The notes: generated by a model not told the origin, from the letters alone. A stretch of 64,000 nt of DNA from DAITAZ01 sp036824045 (GCA_036824045.1 DAITAZ010000008.1:35051-99050), one strand, 5' to 3'; positions 8,443 through 22,233 are shown, counted from the first letter of the stretch. Made by a program: numbers and translations.

Positions 8443-8460
8443 GACCACCGATTGGTGGTC
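8443..8460 (-). terminator. small hairpin after rpsQ, no U-tract
   Basis: GACCACC at 8443-8449 pairs perfectly with GGTGGTC at 8454-8460 around a 4-base loop, between rpsQ and rplN. There is no run of U after it, so it is a weak candidate for a terminator. It could instead be a leader structure for the spc message, since it lies downstream of the candidate promoter. Confidence 0.3.
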
Positions 8461-8474
8461 AAGCGAAGCGAAAG

Positions 8475-8503
8475 AGTTTATCACCCTTTCGCTCATAGAA
8501 CAA
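8475..8503 (-). promoter_or_regulatory. candidate spc-operon promoter
   Basis: On the minus strand TTGTTC (8498-8503) and TAAACT (8475-8480) are separated by exactly 17 bases, a plausible sigma-70 pair. It lies between rpsQ and rplN, which is where the E. coli spc promoter lies. The -10 falls in the loop of an inverted repeat GCGAAAG/CTTTCGC (8468-8474 and 8486-8492). Both hexamers are imperfect, so this stays a candidate. Confidence 0.45.
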
Positions 8504-8523
8504 GCAACACGCTTAATCTCGCA

Positions 8524-8793
8524 TCAAATAACGCGAGCTTTTTCCACCACGCGCGCAACCTTCCAAGCTTTGGTCTTGGAGATAGGACGGCACTCCTCAA
8601 TCTGGACCAGATCGCCGGCACTTGCCCCAACTTCGGCGGTATCAGCGTGGTACTTCTTGGAGCGCACGATCACCTTCCCGATAAGTGGGTGCTTTACGCG
8701 CCGCTCAACGAGAACAGTCACCGTCTTTTCCATCTTGTCACTCACAACCCTTCCGGTAAGGGAACGACTTCTCTTTTCCACTTGATCGCTCAT
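8524..8793 (-). CDS. rpsQ: 30S ribosomal protein S17
   Basis: The 89-residue OB-fold protein shows RSLTGRVVSDKMEKTVTVLV followed by KHPLIGKVIVRSKKYHAD and ends in KTKAWKVARVVEKARVI. It is the last gene of the S10 operon. Its ATG overlaps the rpmC stop by four bases (ATGA), implying coupled translation. Confidence 0.97.
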   Translation of the reverse strand: MSDQVEKRSRSLTGRVVSDKMEKTVTVLVERRVKHPLIGKVIVRSKKYHADTAEVGASAGDLVQIEECRPISKTKAWKVARVVEKARVI

Positions 8794-8984
8794 TTCACTG
8801 CCGCCTTCTCACGCAGGATCGTCTTAACCCGGGCGATGTCCTTGCGAACGGCGCCAAGTTGGGCGGTGTTCTGCAATTGCTGAGTCGCCAGCTGCATGCG
8901 CAACGAAAACTGCGCTTTTAGCAGCTCTTTCAACTCATCCTCGAGCCCGGCCACGTCTTTGGCCCTCAGTTCAGTCGCCTTCAT
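8790..8984 (-). CDS. rpmC: 50S ribosomal protein L29
   Basis: The 64-residue helical protein starts MKATELRAKDVAGLEDELKE and ends RKDIARVKTILREKAAVK. L29 lies near the exit tunnel and is a docking site for trigger factor and SRP. I chose the ATG at 8984 because GGGG lies five bases upstream; an in-frame GTG two codons earlier overlaps the rplP stop. Confidence 0.96.
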   Translation of the reverse strand: MKATELRAKDVAGLEDELKELLKAQFSLRMQLATQQLQNTAQLGAVRKDIARVKTILREKAAVK

Positions 8985-8986
8985 GA

Positions 8987-9400
8987 TCACCCCAACTGCC
9001 TGTTCACAAAAACGGTTTGCAGGGGAAGCTTGGCGGCGGCCAAGGCAAATGCCTCCCGCGCCAACTCCTCACCCACCCCGTCCATCTCGTAGAGCACCTT
9101 ACCGGGCTGGATTTCGGCAACCCAGTACTCCGGATTGCCCTTCCCGTTACCCATCCGTACCTCGGCAGGCTTTTTGGAGATCGGCTTGTCGGGGAATACA
9201 CGAATCCAGATCCGGCCACCCCGCTTGATATGCCGGGTCATCGCACGGCGAGCCGACTCGATCTGACGCGCAGTCAAGCGCCCCCGCGTAATGGCCTTGA
9301 GTCCATATTCTCCGAAAGAAACCGCAGCGCCCCGCGTAGCCAAGCCGGTGTTGCGACCCTTTTGTTCCTTGCGATATTTTCTACGTGCTGGCTGAAGCAT
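8987..9400 (-). CDS. rplP: 50S ribosomal protein L16
   Basis: The 137-residue protein starts MLQPARRKYRKEQKGRNTGL and contains ARQIESARRAMTRHIKRGGR and RVFPDKPISKKPAEVRMGNG. L16 organises the A-site tRNA region of the peptidyl transferase centre. It follows rpsC by 15 bp and overlaps the rpmC start region. Confidence 0.98.
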   Translation of the reverse strand: MLQPARRKYRKEQKGRNTGLATRGAAVSFGEYGLKAITRGRLTARQIESARRAMTRHIKRGGRIWIRVFPDKPISKKPAEVRMGNGKGNPEYWVAEIQPGKVLYEMDGVGEELAREAFALAAAKLPLQTVFVNRQLG

Positions 9401-9415
9401 ATTCGACTCCTACCC

Positions 9416-10204
9416 TCAAGCCTTGGCCGCGGCGCCATCGGGCCGGCCAGCAACGCGGCGTGCTCCCCGGCGAGCGCCAGGCTTGCCGTCACCCTCGCCA
9501 TCACGCCCCCGCGGGGCAGAACGGCGACCGCGTTTGTTTTCTTCCTCGGCTTCGGGCGCCGCGGGCAACTCACCGTTACCCAGAGTTTCACCCTTGAACA
9601 CCCATACTTTGATACCGATGATGCCGTACGTGGTACGCGCCTCTCCGAAACCGTAGTCGATATTCGCGCGCAACGTATGCAGCGGAACACGCCCTTCCCG
9701 ATACCACTCGGTGCGTGCGATCTCGATACCGTTCAACCGCCCGGAGCTCATGATCTTGATGCCTTGAGCGCCCAGGCGCATCGCGTTCTGCATGGCGCGC
9801 TTCATTGCTCGACGGAACATGATGCGCTTCTCAAGCTGCTGCGCAATCGAGTCAGCGATCAACTGAGCATCCACTTCGGGCTTGCGGATTTCTTCGATGT
9901 TGACATGCACCGGCACGCCCATCATTTTCTGCAGCTCGACCTTGATATGCTCGATTTCTTCGCCCTTCTTGCCGATCACCACACCAGGCCGAGCACTGAA
10001 CACAGTGATCCGAGCGTTTTTGGCGGGTCTCTCGATCAGGACACGCCCTACCGACGCGTGGGCAAGCTTCTTCTTGAGATACTCGCGAACCTTGATGTCT
10101 TCATTGAGCATCTTCGCGAAGTTCTGATTGTTCGCGAACCAACGCGAACCCCAATCACGCGTGACCGAAAGACGGAATCCGGTCGGGTGAATCTTCTGTC
10201 CCAT
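9416..10204 (-). CDS. rpsC: 30S ribosomal protein S3
   Basis: The 262-residue protein has the N-terminal MGQKIHPTGFRLSVTRDWGS, a KH domain with RPGVVIGKKGEEIEHIKVEL (about residues 70-90), and the C-terminal S3 domain with IMSSGRLNGIEIARTEWYRE. It is longer than E. coli S3 (233 residues) because of a disordered Arg/Gly/Ala-rich tail from about residue 215 to the end. Similar tails are known in betaproteobacterial S3. S3 is part of the mRNA-entry helicase site. Confidence 0.97.
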   Translation of the reverse strand: MGQKIHPTGFRLSVTRDWGSRWFANNQNFAKMLNEDIKVREYLKKKLAHASVGRVLIERPAKNARITVFSARPGVVIGKKGEEIEHIKVELQKMMGVPVHVNIEEIRKPEVDAQLIADSIAQQLEKRIMFRRAMKRAMQNAMRLGAQGIKIMSSGRLNGIEIARTEWYREGRVPLHTLRANIDYGFGEARTTYGIIGIKVWVFKGETLGNGELPAAPEAEEENKRGRRSAPRGRDGEGDGKPGARRGARRVAGRPDGAAAKA

Positions 10205-10212
10205 AGTCGTCT

Positions 10213-10542
10213 TTACTCCCCAACCGTCACATAGATATGGCAGGTCGGCTTGACGATCCGGTTGCCCCGCCCTTTGGCCCGAGCAGTGAATCGCTTGAGC
10301 ATCATCCCCTTCTCCACATGGATACGGGTCACCTTCAACGAATCAATGTCAGCTGCGTCGTTATGTTCTGCGTTGGCAATAGCAGACTCCAGAACCTTCT
10401 TGACGATTTTCGCCCCCTTCTTCGGGGAGAACGTCAAGATATTCAAAGCCTGCTCAACGGGCTTACCCCGAACGAGATCGGCAACGAGACGGCCTTTCTG
10501 GGCCGACAAGCGAACGCCGCGCAAAATAGCATTTGTTTCCAT
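10213..10542 (-). CDS. rplV: 50S ribosomal protein L22
   Basis: The 109-residue protein starts METNAILRGVRLSAQKGRLV and includes HNDAADIDSLKVTRIHVEKG and FTARAKGRGNRIVKPTCHIY. Its long beta hairpin lines the exit tunnel. I chose the ATG at 10542 because AAGGAG lies five bases before it; an in-frame GTG at 10548 falls within the ribosome-binding-site spacing. Confidence 0.97.
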   Translation of the reverse strand: METNAILRGVRLSAQKGRLVADLVRGKPVEQALNILTFSPKKGAKIVKKVLESAIANAEHNDAADIDSLKVTRIHVEKGMMLKRFTARAKGRGNRIVKPTCHIYVTVGE

Positions 10543-10551
10543 CGCCACTCC

Positions 10552-10830
10552 TTACTTCCGCCCGGCCTTCTTGGAAGCCGCATGTCCCTTGAACGTACGG
10601 GTCAGCGCAAACTCGCCGAGCTTATGCCCGACCATGTTCTCTGACACATACACGGGAATGTGCTGCTTACCGTTGTGCACGGCGATAGTCAATCCGACGA
10701 AATCCGGAAGGATCGTGGAACGACGGGACCAAGTTTTGATCGGCCGCTTGTCATTGCTGGACCGAACCGCGTCGACTTTTTTCAGCAGATGGGCGTCGAC
10801 GAACGGACCCTTCTTAATAGAACGTGCCAT
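10552..10830 (-). CDS. rpsS: 30S ribosomal protein S19
   Basis: The 92-residue protein starts MARSIKKGPFVDAHLLKKVD and contains the S19 signature VHNGKQHIPVYVSENMVGHK followed by LGEFALTRTFKGH. It lies in the head of the small subunit next to S13. Its order rplB-rpsS-rplV is standard for the S10 operon. Confidence 0.98.
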   Translation of the reverse strand: MARSIKKGPFVDAHLLKKVDAVRSSNDKRPIKTWSRRSTILPDFVGLTIAVHNGKQHIPVYVSENMVGHKLGEFALTRTFKGHAASKKAGRK

Positions 10831-10840
10831 GTCTTACCTC

Positions 10841-11668
10841 TTAACGCTTGTGTCGACGCTGAACAATCATCGTGTCGGTCCGCTTGTTGGAGCGAGTCCG
10901 ATAACCTTTGGCAGGGGTCCCCCAAGGACTGACCGGAGCACGAGCTTCGCCGGTTCTGCCTTCGCCACCACCGTGAGGGTGATCGATCGGATTCATCGCC
11001 ACACCGCGAACGGTGGGCCGGATGCCCCGCCAACGATTTGCACCTGCTTTACCAATCGACCGGAGGTTGTTTTCCTCATTGCCAACTGCTCCAATGGTCG
11101 CGCGGCAATCCACGTGCACCCGACGAATCTCGCCCGAGCGCAACCGCACTTGGGCGTAGGAGCCCTCCCTCGCGAGCAACTGAACCGAGGTTCCCGCGGC
11201 GCGAGCAAGCTGTGCGCCTTTACCAGGCAGCATTTCCACGCAATGGATGGTGGAGCCGACCGGGATGTTGCGCAGAGGCAGCGCGTTGCCAACCTTGATC
11301 GGAGCCTCTGAGCCACTCATCAACTCCTGCCCGACCACCAGCCCCTTCGGTGCCACGATATAACGGCGCTCACCATCGGTGTAACACAACAAGGCGATGT
11401 TCGCCGTACGGTTCGGATCGTACTCAATCCGCTCAACCTTGGCGGGGATACCATCCTTGTTCCGACGAAAATCAATCATCCGGTACAACTGCTTGTGTCC
11501 ACCGCCCTGGTGACGCATGGTCACGCGCCCGTGATTGTTCCGGCCAGCGCGCTTCTGCTGCCCCTCGACCAACGCCGTGACAGGGCGGCCTTTGTACAGA
11601 TTTGGATTGACGACCTTTACAACTGCACGACGGCCGGCAGAGGTCGGTTTAACTTTAACCAAAGCCAT
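10841..11668 (-). CDS. rplB: 50S ribosomal protein L2
   Basis: The 275-residue protein is one of the most conserved large-subunit proteins, needed for subunit association and peptidyl transfer. Signatures include GRNNHGRVTMRHQGGGHKQL and, near the C-terminus, RGVAMNPIDHPHGGGEGRTG, which holds the conserved histidine. It is 3 bp downstream of rplW. Confidence 0.98.
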   Translation of the reverse strand: MALVKVKPTSAGRRAVVKVVNPNLYKGRPVTALVEGQQKRAGRNNHGRVTMRHQGGGHKQLYRMIDFRRNKDGIPAKVERIEYDPNRTANIALLCYTDGERRYIVAPKGLVVGQELMSGSEAPIKVGNALPLRNIPVGSTIHCVEMLPGKGAQLARAAGTSVQLLAREGSYAQVRLRSGEIRRVHVDCRATIGAVGNEENNLRSIGKAGANRWRGIRPTVRGVAMNPIDHPHGGGEGRTGEARAPVSPWGTPAKGYRTRSNKRTDTMIVQRRHKR

Positions 11669-11671
11669 GTT

Positions 11672-11977
11672 TTATTCCCCCGCCGCGAAATTGATTTCTT
11701 GACCGGGCTTGAGACTCACAAAGGCCTTCTTCCACCCCTTGCGCTGCCCCATCGCCCGCCCGAAGCGCTTGACCTTGCCCTTGATGTTGGCGATCTGAAC
11801 CGCTTCAACCTCAACCTTGAACAGACTTTCTACCGCGGCCTTGACTTCCGGCTTCGTAGCATCAGAAGCGACACGGAATACCACCTGTTCATTCTTGTCG
11901 GCAATGAAGGTCGCCTTTTCCGAAATCTGGGGCGCCAAGAGAATCTTCAGCAGCCGCTCTTCCTTCAGTGCACTCAT
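11672..11977 (-). CDS. rplW: 50S ribosomal protein L23
   Basis: The 101-residue protein starts MSALKEERLLKILLAPQISE and ends in GQRKGWKKAFVSLKPGQEIN. L23 sits at the tunnel exit and binds trigger factor and SRP. I chose the ATG at 11977, which overlaps the rplD stop (ATGA) and has AGGAGG seven bases upstream. A longer in-frame reading upstream runs into rplD and is not credible. Confidence 0.97.
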   Translation of the reverse strand: MSALKEERLLKILLAPQISEKATFIADKNEQVVFRVASDATKPEVKAAVESLFKVEVEAVQIANIKGKVKRFGRAMGQRKGWKKAFVSLKPGQEINFAAGE

Positions 11978-12597
11978 GCCCAGGCCTCCTCGAACTTGCT
12001 GACCGCGTTCTTGGTCAGGATTACCTTCTGGAACCGAATCAGGGAGACAGGGTCCGTCTCGCTGACTTCGAGGACGCACACGTGGGGCAGATTGCGGGAC
12101 GACAGATACAGGTTCTCGTCCAGTTCGTCCGTCACCACCAGAACAGAATCGAGACCCATGCCTTTGAGCTTCTCGACCAGCAACTTGGTCTTAGGAGCAG
12201 CAACGGTGAACGACTCCACCACCGAAAGGCGCCCTTCCCGGTTCAACTGGGACAAGATTGCGGCCATGCCAGCCCGGTACATCTTGCGGTTGATTTTCTG
12301 AGAAAAATTCTCGTCGGGCGAATTCGGAAAAATCCGACCGCCGCCCCGCCACAACGGCGAAGAGGACATCCCGGCGCGAGCCCGCCCGGTACCTTTCTGG
12401 CGCCAAGGCTTCTTTGTGGAGTGACGAACGGTAGTCCGGTCCTTCTGAGCCCGAGTGCCCATGCGCGCGTTAGCTTGATAGGCCACCACCAACTGATGGA
12501 CCAGCGCCTCGTTGTACTCGCGCGCAAACAGCACATCGGATGCCTGGACGGTCGACGCGACCTGCCCTTGATCATTCAACAAGTTCAGTTCCATCAC
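11974..12597 (-). CDS. rplD: 50S ribosomal protein L4
   Basis: The 207-residue protein carries the L4 loop region NARMGTRAQKDRTTVRHSTK and KPWRQKGTGRARAGMSSSPL. In E. coli L4 both represses translation and attenuates transcription of the S10 operon; whether that holds here is not visible. Its start overlaps the rplC stop by four bases, and its stop overlaps the rplW start. Confidence 0.97.
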   Translation of the reverse strand: MMELNLLNDQGQVASTVQASDVLFAREYNEALVHQLVVAYQANARMGTRAQKDRTTVRHSTKKPWRQKGTGRARAGMSSSPLWRGGGRIFPNSPDENFSQKINRKMYRAGMAAILSQLNREGRLSVVESFTVAAPKTKLLVEKLKGMGLDSVLVVTDELDENLYLSSRNLPHVCVLEVSETDPVSLIRFQKVILTKNAVSKFEEAWA

Positions 12598-13238
12598 GCC
12601 CCCGCCTTGACTGCCGGACGAACGATCACGTTGCCGCCTTTTGCACCCGGCACCGCACCCTTGACCAGCAACAGCTGCCGCGCCTCGTCCACCCGCACCA
12701 CTTCGAGGTTCTGAACCGTGCGCTGGACATTGCCGTACTGCCCGGCCATCCGTTTACCCGGAAACACCCGGCCTGGATCCTGCGCCATACCGATCGATCC
12801 GGGGCTGTTGTGGGATATGGAGTTACCGTGGGAAGCGCGATTGGACGAGAAATTGTGGCGCTTGATCGAGCCCGAAAATCCCTTTCCGATACTCTGACCG
12901 GTCACGTCAACTTTCTGCCCCGCGCTGAAGATGGTGGCATTGACCACATCACCAGCCTTCAAGCTCACGCTGTCATTACCGTCAAGGGCGAACTCCTTGA
13001 GGATGGAGCCCGCTTCGACACCAGCTTTGGCCAAATGACCGGCGAGGGGTTTGCTTACCCGGCTTGCCTTACGAGTGCCAAACGTAACCTGAACAGCAGC
13101 GTATCCGTCGCTTTCAGGCGTTTTAATCTGGGTCACCCGGTTATTGGACACGTCCAGCACCGTTACAGGGATGGAAACACCATCGTCCGTAAAGATGCGA
13201 GTCATGCCAACCTTGCGACCGACAAGGCCTAGACTCAT
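12594..13238 (-). CDS. rplC: 50S ribosomal protein L3
   Basis: The 214-residue protein starts MSLGLVGRKVGMTRIFTDDG and holds the L3 core motif SNRASHGNSISHNSPGSIGM followed by AQDPGRVFPGKRMAGQYGN. It is an early assembly protein near the peptidyl transferase centre. A GGAG box precedes the ATG. The 90-bp gap to rpsJ contains two overlapping hairpins. Confidence 0.98.
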   Translation of the reverse strand: MSLGLVGRKVGMTRIFTDDGVSIPVTVLDVSNNRVTQIKTPESDGYAAVQVTFGTRKASRVSKPLAGHLAKAGVEAGSILKEFALDGNDSVSLKAGDVVNATIFSAGQKVDVTGQSIGKGFSGSIKRHNFSSNRASHGNSISHNSPGSIGMAQDPGRVFPGKRMAGQYGNVQRTVQNLEVVRVDEARQLLLVKGAVPGAKGGNVIVRPAVKAGA

Positions 13239-13252
13239 TTTATTCTCCTACT

Positions 13253-13300
13253 CCCAGTTACGATTGACTGGGGCCATTTGAAGCAAAGAACTCATGGCCC
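13253..13300 (-). promoter_or_regulatory. two mutually exclusive hairpins before rplC
   Basis: CCCAGT (13253-13258) pairs with ACTGGG (13267-13272), and GGGCCAT (13271-13277) pairs with ATGGCCC (13294-13300). The two stems share bases 13271-13272, so they compete. They lie in the 90-bp untranslated gap between rpsJ and rplC. A regulatory role is inference from geometry only; no U-tract is present. Confidence 0.35.
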
Positions 13301-13328
13301 GGCAAGCAAGCGACCGAGCCTCAAACAC

Positions 13329-13640
13329 TTATTGCAACTTGATCTCGACGTCCACACCGGCAGGCAGGTCAAGCTTCATCAGTGCATCCACTGTTTTGTC
13401 AGTAGGATCGACGATGTCCATCAACCTCAAGTGCGTACGGATTTCAAACTGATCCCTGGAAGTCTTGTTGACATGCGGGCTGCGCAAGACGTTGTACCGT
13501 TCAATACGAGTCGGCAGAGGCACCGGCCCCTTGACCACGGCGCCCGTGCGCTTGGCGGTATCCACAATTTCCTTAGCTGACTGATCGATCAGACGATAGT
13601 CGAACGCTTTAAGACGGATACGAATTTGTTGCCCTTGCAT
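13329..13640 (-). CDS. rpsJ: 30S ribosomal protein S10
   Basis: The 103-residue protein starts MQGQQIRIRLKAFDYRLIDQ and has the S10 signature GPVPLPTRIERYNVLRSPHV. S10 is also NusE, a partner in transcription antitermination. It starts only 18 bp after tuf, so the S10 operon here is fed by read-through from the str genes. No separate promoter fits in that gap. Confidence 0.98.
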   Translation of the reverse strand: MQGQQIRIRLKAFDYRLIDQSAKEIVDTAKRTGAVVKGPVPLPTRIERYNVLRSPHVNKTSRDQFEIRTHLRLMDIVDPTDKTVDALMKLDLPAGVDVEIKLQ

Positions 13641-13658
13641 TTACTCTCTCCGACTTTC

Positions 13659-14849
<1,191 letters not shown>

Positions 14850-14867
14850 GTTAATTCCCCAAAACGA

Positions 14868-16964
14868 TCATTTCTTGTTAATCACCGCATCAGCGACATT
14901 CTTAGGCGCTTCCACGTAGTGCTTGAATTCCATTGAATAAGTCGCACGACCCTGGGTCAGCGAGCGCAACTGGGTGGAGTAGCCAAACATCTCAGCGAGC
15001 GGCACTTCCGCCTTGATCAGCTTGATCCCACCGGACTGGTCATCCATACCCTGAACAATCCCACGACGACCGGACAGATCACCCATGACATTGCCCATAA
15101 ACTCTTCTGGGGTTTCGACTTCGACCGCCATCATCGGCTCGAGCAACACCGGCGAAGCCTTGCGACACCCTTCCTGGAAAGCCATACGTCCGGCCTGCTT
15201 GAACGCATTCTCATTTGAATCGACGTCGTGATAGGAACCGAAGTGCAGCGTCACCTTGACATCCACCACCGGGAATCCGGCGAGCACGCCATTGTTCAGG
15301 TTTTCCTCAATCCCCTTTTGCACCGCGGGGATGAACTCGCGAGGCACCACACCACCCTTGATGGCGTCGACGAACTCGAAACCCTTGCCCGCCTCGTTGG
15401 GCTCAACCTTGAGCACCACGTGACCATACTGACCACGACCGCCAGACTGCTTGACAAACTTGCCCTCGACCGCATCGACGGTCTTGCGAATAGTTTCCCG
15501 GTATGCAACCTGAGGCGCACCAACGTTGGCTTCGACGTTGAATTCACGGCGCATGCGATCGACCAGAATCTCCAGGTGCAACTCGCCCATCCCGGAGATG
15601 ATCGTCTGCCCGGACTCTTCGTCCGTACGCACGCGGAATGACGGATCTTCCTGAGCCAGACGCCCAAGAGCAATACCCATCTTTTCCTGGTCACTCTTGG
15701 TCTTCGGCTCCACCGCCACGTGAATGACCGGCTCGGGGAACTCCATCTTCTCGAGCGTGATCGGCTTCTCGGGATCGCAAATCGTGTCGCCGGTAGTCGC
15801 CTCCTTCAGCCCCACCGCCGCCGCGATGTCGCCCGCGCGAACTTCCTTGATCTCCTCCCGCTCGTTGGCGTGCATCTGCAGAATCCGACCGATCCGCTCT
15901 TTACGCCCCTTCACGGGATTGAAGATGGTATCGCCGGACTTCACCACGCCACTATAAACGCGGAAAAAGATGAGCTGCCCAACAAACGGGTCGGTCATGA
16001 TCTTGAACGCCAACCCGGCAAAAGGCTCCTCGTCCGCAGCGCGACGCTCAGCCTCATCACCATCAGAGAGCTCGCCCTTAACAGGAGGAATGTCGACGGG
16101 AGAAGGCATGTAGTCGATCACCGCGTCGAGCATCGCCTGCACGCCCTTGTTCTTGAACGCAGAGCCGCACAGCATAGGCACGATCTCACCGGCTATCGTC
16201 CGAGCCCGCAGCGCCTGCTTGAGATCTTCCTCCGACAAGTCACCCTCTTCGAGGTACTTATTCATCATCTCTTCGGAAGACTCTGCGGCCGCCTCAACCA
16301 TCTTCTCGCGCCACTCAGCGCAGACATCTTCGAGGTCAGAAGGAATGGGGCGCTCTTCGAAGTTCATCCCCTGGGTCTTGTCGTCCCAGAAAATCGCCTT
16401 CATCTTGACCAGATCAACCACACCCTCAAACCGATCCTCGGCACCAATGGGCACCTGGATGGGCACAGGGTTCGCCTTCAACCGGCTCCGCATCTGGTCG
16501 TGAACCTTGAAGAAATCCGCACCCGTACGGTCCATCTTGTTCACGAACGCCAGACGCGGCACCTTGTACTTGTTCGCCTGCCGCCAAACCGTCTCAGACT
16601 GAGGCTGTACACCACCCACCGCGCAGTACACCATGCACGCGCCGTCAAGCACCCGCATTGAGCGCTCCACCTCGATGGTGAAGTCCACGTGCCCAGGGGT
16701 GTCGATGATGTTCACGCGATGCTCGGGCAGCTTGCCATCCATCCCTTTCCAGAAACAGGTGGTCGCCGCGGATGTAATGGTAATACCCCGCTCGCGCTCC
16801 TGCTCCATCCAGTCCATGACTGCAGCGCCATCATGAACCTCACCGATCTTGTGCGACACCCCGGTATAAAACAGGATACGCTCGGTGGTCGTCGTCTTGC
16901 CGGCATCAATGTGAGCGCTGATACCGATATTTCGGTAACGCTCAATAGGGGTTTTGCGTGCCAC
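14868..16964 (-). CDS. fusA: elongation factor G
   Basis: The 698-residue translocase GTPase starts MARKTPIERYRNIGISAHID, with the P-loop AHIDAGKTT (residues 17-25), DTPGHVDF and NKMDR, then domains II-V including GRGQYGHVVLKVEPNEAGKG. The initiator codon is GTG with AGGAAG five bases upstream. It follows rpsG by 46 bp in the usual str order. Length is normal for EF-G (about 700). Confidence 0.99.
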   Translation of the reverse strand: MARKTPIERYRNIGISAHIDAGKTTTTERILFYTGVSHKIGEVHDGAAVMDWMEQERERGITITSAATTCFWKGMDGKLPEHRVNIIDTPGHVDFTIEVERSMRVLDGACMVYCAVGGVQPQSETVWRQANKYKVPRLAFVNKMDRTGADFFKVHDQMRSRLKANPVPIQVPIGAEDRFEGVVDLVKMKAIFWDDKTQGMNFEERPIPSDLEDVCAEWREKMVEAAAESSEEMMNKYLEEGDLSEEDLKQALRARTIAGEIVPMLCGSAFKNKGVQAMLDAVIDYMPSPVDIPPVKGELSDGDEAERRAADEEPFAGLAFKIMTDPFVGQLIFFRVYSGVVKSGDTIFNPVKGRKERIGRILQMHANEREEIKEVRAGDIAAAVGLKEATTGDTICDPEKPITLEKMEFPEPVIHVAVEPKTKSDQEKMGIALGRLAQEDPSFRVRTDEESGQTIISGMGELHLEILVDRMRREFNVEANVGAPQVAYRETIRKTVDAVEGKFVKQSGGRGQYGHVVLKVEPNEAGKGFEFVDAIKGGVVPREFIPAVQKGIEENLNNGVLAGFPVVDVKVTLHFGSYHDVDSNENAFKQAGRMAFQEGCRKASPVLLEPMMAVEVETPEEFMGNVMGDLSGRRGIVQGMDDQSGGIKLIKAEVPLAEMFGYSTQLRSLTQGRATYSMEFKHYVEAPKNVADAVINKK

Positions 16965-17010
16965 GGTGACTTCCTACACGAATGCGGACGCCCTAGCGGG
17001 CGCCAATATT

Positions 17011-17481
17011 TCAGAAACGGTAATGAGAGAAGGCCTTATTGGCCTCTGCCATACGATGCACTTCGTCGCGCTTCTTCATGGCCGCACCACGACCCTCGGC
17101 AGCCTCCAGCAGCTCAGCAGCCAAACGCTGACCCATGGACTTTTCAGAACGACGACGAGCCGCTTCGCGCAACCAGCGCATCGACAAAGCCATACGACGG
17201 GAGGGACGAACCTCAACCGGAACCTGGTAGTTTGCACCACCGACACGACGACTCTTAACCTCAACCACCGGCTTGACGTTATTCAAAGCTGTCGTAAACA
17301 CTTCTAACGGATTCTTGCCGCTCTTGGCAGCAATCTGATCCAGCGCACCATAAATGATGCGCTCAGCAACCGACTTCTTACCGCCGGTCATCAACACGTT
17401 AACGAACTTGGAAACGTCCTGGCTACCGAACTTGGGATCCGGCAACACCTCACGCTTCGGAACTTCTCTACGACGGGGCAT
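17011..17481 (-). CDS. rpsG: 30S ribosomal protein S7
   Basis: The 156-residue primary binder of the 16S 3' domain starts MPRRREVPKREVLPDPKFGS. It contains VKSRRVGGANYQVPVEVRPS and ends HRMAEANKAFSHYRF. In E. coli S7 is the translational repressor of the str operon. It is 30 bp downstream of rpsL. Confidence 0.98.
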   Translation of the reverse strand: MPRRREVPKREVLPDPKFGSQDVSKFVNVLMTGGKKSVAERIIYGALDQIAAKSGKNPLEVFTTALNNVKPVVEVKSRRVGGANYQVPVEVRPSRRMALSMRWLREAARRRSEKSMGQRLAAELLEAAEGRGAAMKKRDEVHRMAEANKAFSHYRF

Positions 17482-17511
17482 CTTGAACCTCGACTGTTAC
17501 AACAACCAACC

Positions 17512-17892
17512 TTATTTGCCTTGCTTGGGACGCTTGGCACCATACTTGGAGCGAGACTGCTTCCGATCCTTGACACCCTGAAGATCCAAGCTGCCACGAA
17601 CAATGTGATAGCGCACACCAGGAAGGTCCTTGACCCGACCGCCGCGAATAAGCACCACCGAGTGCTCCTGCAGGTTATGCCCCTCACCACCAATGTACGA
17701 AATGACCTCAAAACCATTGGTCAAACGCACTTTGGCCACCTTACGCAGCGCCGAATTCGGCTTCTTGGGCGTAGTGGTATAAACGCGGGTGCAGACACCA
17801 CGCTTTTGCGGGCAGGCATCAAGGGCCGGCACCTTGCTCTTCGTGCGCGGCGCCTGACGAGGCTTGCGCACCAGCTGATTGATTGTTGGCAT
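17512..17892 (-). CDS. rpsL: 30S ribosomal protein S12
   Basis: The 126-residue protein starts MPTINQLVRKPRQAPRTKSK and contains TTPKKPNSALRKVAKVRLTN (with the lysine that changes in streptomycin resistance, wild type here) and the second conserved site GGRVKDLPGVRYH. S12 controls decoding accuracy. I chose the ATG at 17892; the longer reading at 17916 would extend into the hairpin of the upstream terminator-like element. The message has only a weak GGAA ribosome binding site. Confidence 0.98.
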   Translation of the reverse strand: MPTINQLVRKPRQAPRTKSKVPALDACPQKRGVCTRVYTTTPKKPNSALRKVAKVRLTNGFEVISYIGGEGHNLQEHSVVLIRGGRVKDLPGVRYHIVRGSLDLQGVKDRKQSRSKYGAKRPKQGK

Positions 17893-17906
17893 AGTTCCGA
17901 ATTTCC

Positions 17907-17947
17907 AAAAAACCAAGGCGGCCTTGCTGTTGCCAAGACCGCCTTGG
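17907..17947 (-). terminator. intrinsic terminator or attenuator before rpsL
   Basis: CCAAGGCGG (17913-17921) pairs with CCGCCTTGG (17939-17947). After one mismatch an inner CTTG (17923-17926) pairs with CAAG (17934-17937) around a 7-base loop. On the minus strand the stem is followed directly by six U (17907-17912). This is a classical Rho-independent shape. It ends 14 bases before the rpsL ATG and lies after a good promoter, so it could attenuate the str operon as well as end rpoBC transcripts. Confidence 0.8.
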
Positions 17948-18004
17948 ACGGCATTTCCGGGTCGAACTGACTACGATTGGCCAGTCCACTCACAAAGAGG
18001 CCGG

Positions 18005-18030
18005 ATTATAGCGATTTACGCAAGTTGCGG

Positions 18031-18034
<4 letters not shown>
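18005..18034 (-). promoter_or_regulatory. sigma-70 promoter of the str operon
   Basis: On the minus strand TTGACC (18029-18034) and a perfect TATAAT (18005-18010) are separated by 18 bases. The -35 overlaps the rpoC stop codon. Transcription should start near 17998, giving a leader of about 105 bases before rpsL that contains the terminator-like hairpin. Confidence 0.75.

Positions 18035-22233
<4,199 letters not shown>

Noticed and set aside
17721..17993. A possible leader peptide in the rpsL leader starting with GTG
   Set aside because: It continues deep into rpsL in another frame and has no stop near the hairpin, so it does not look like an attenuation leader peptide.
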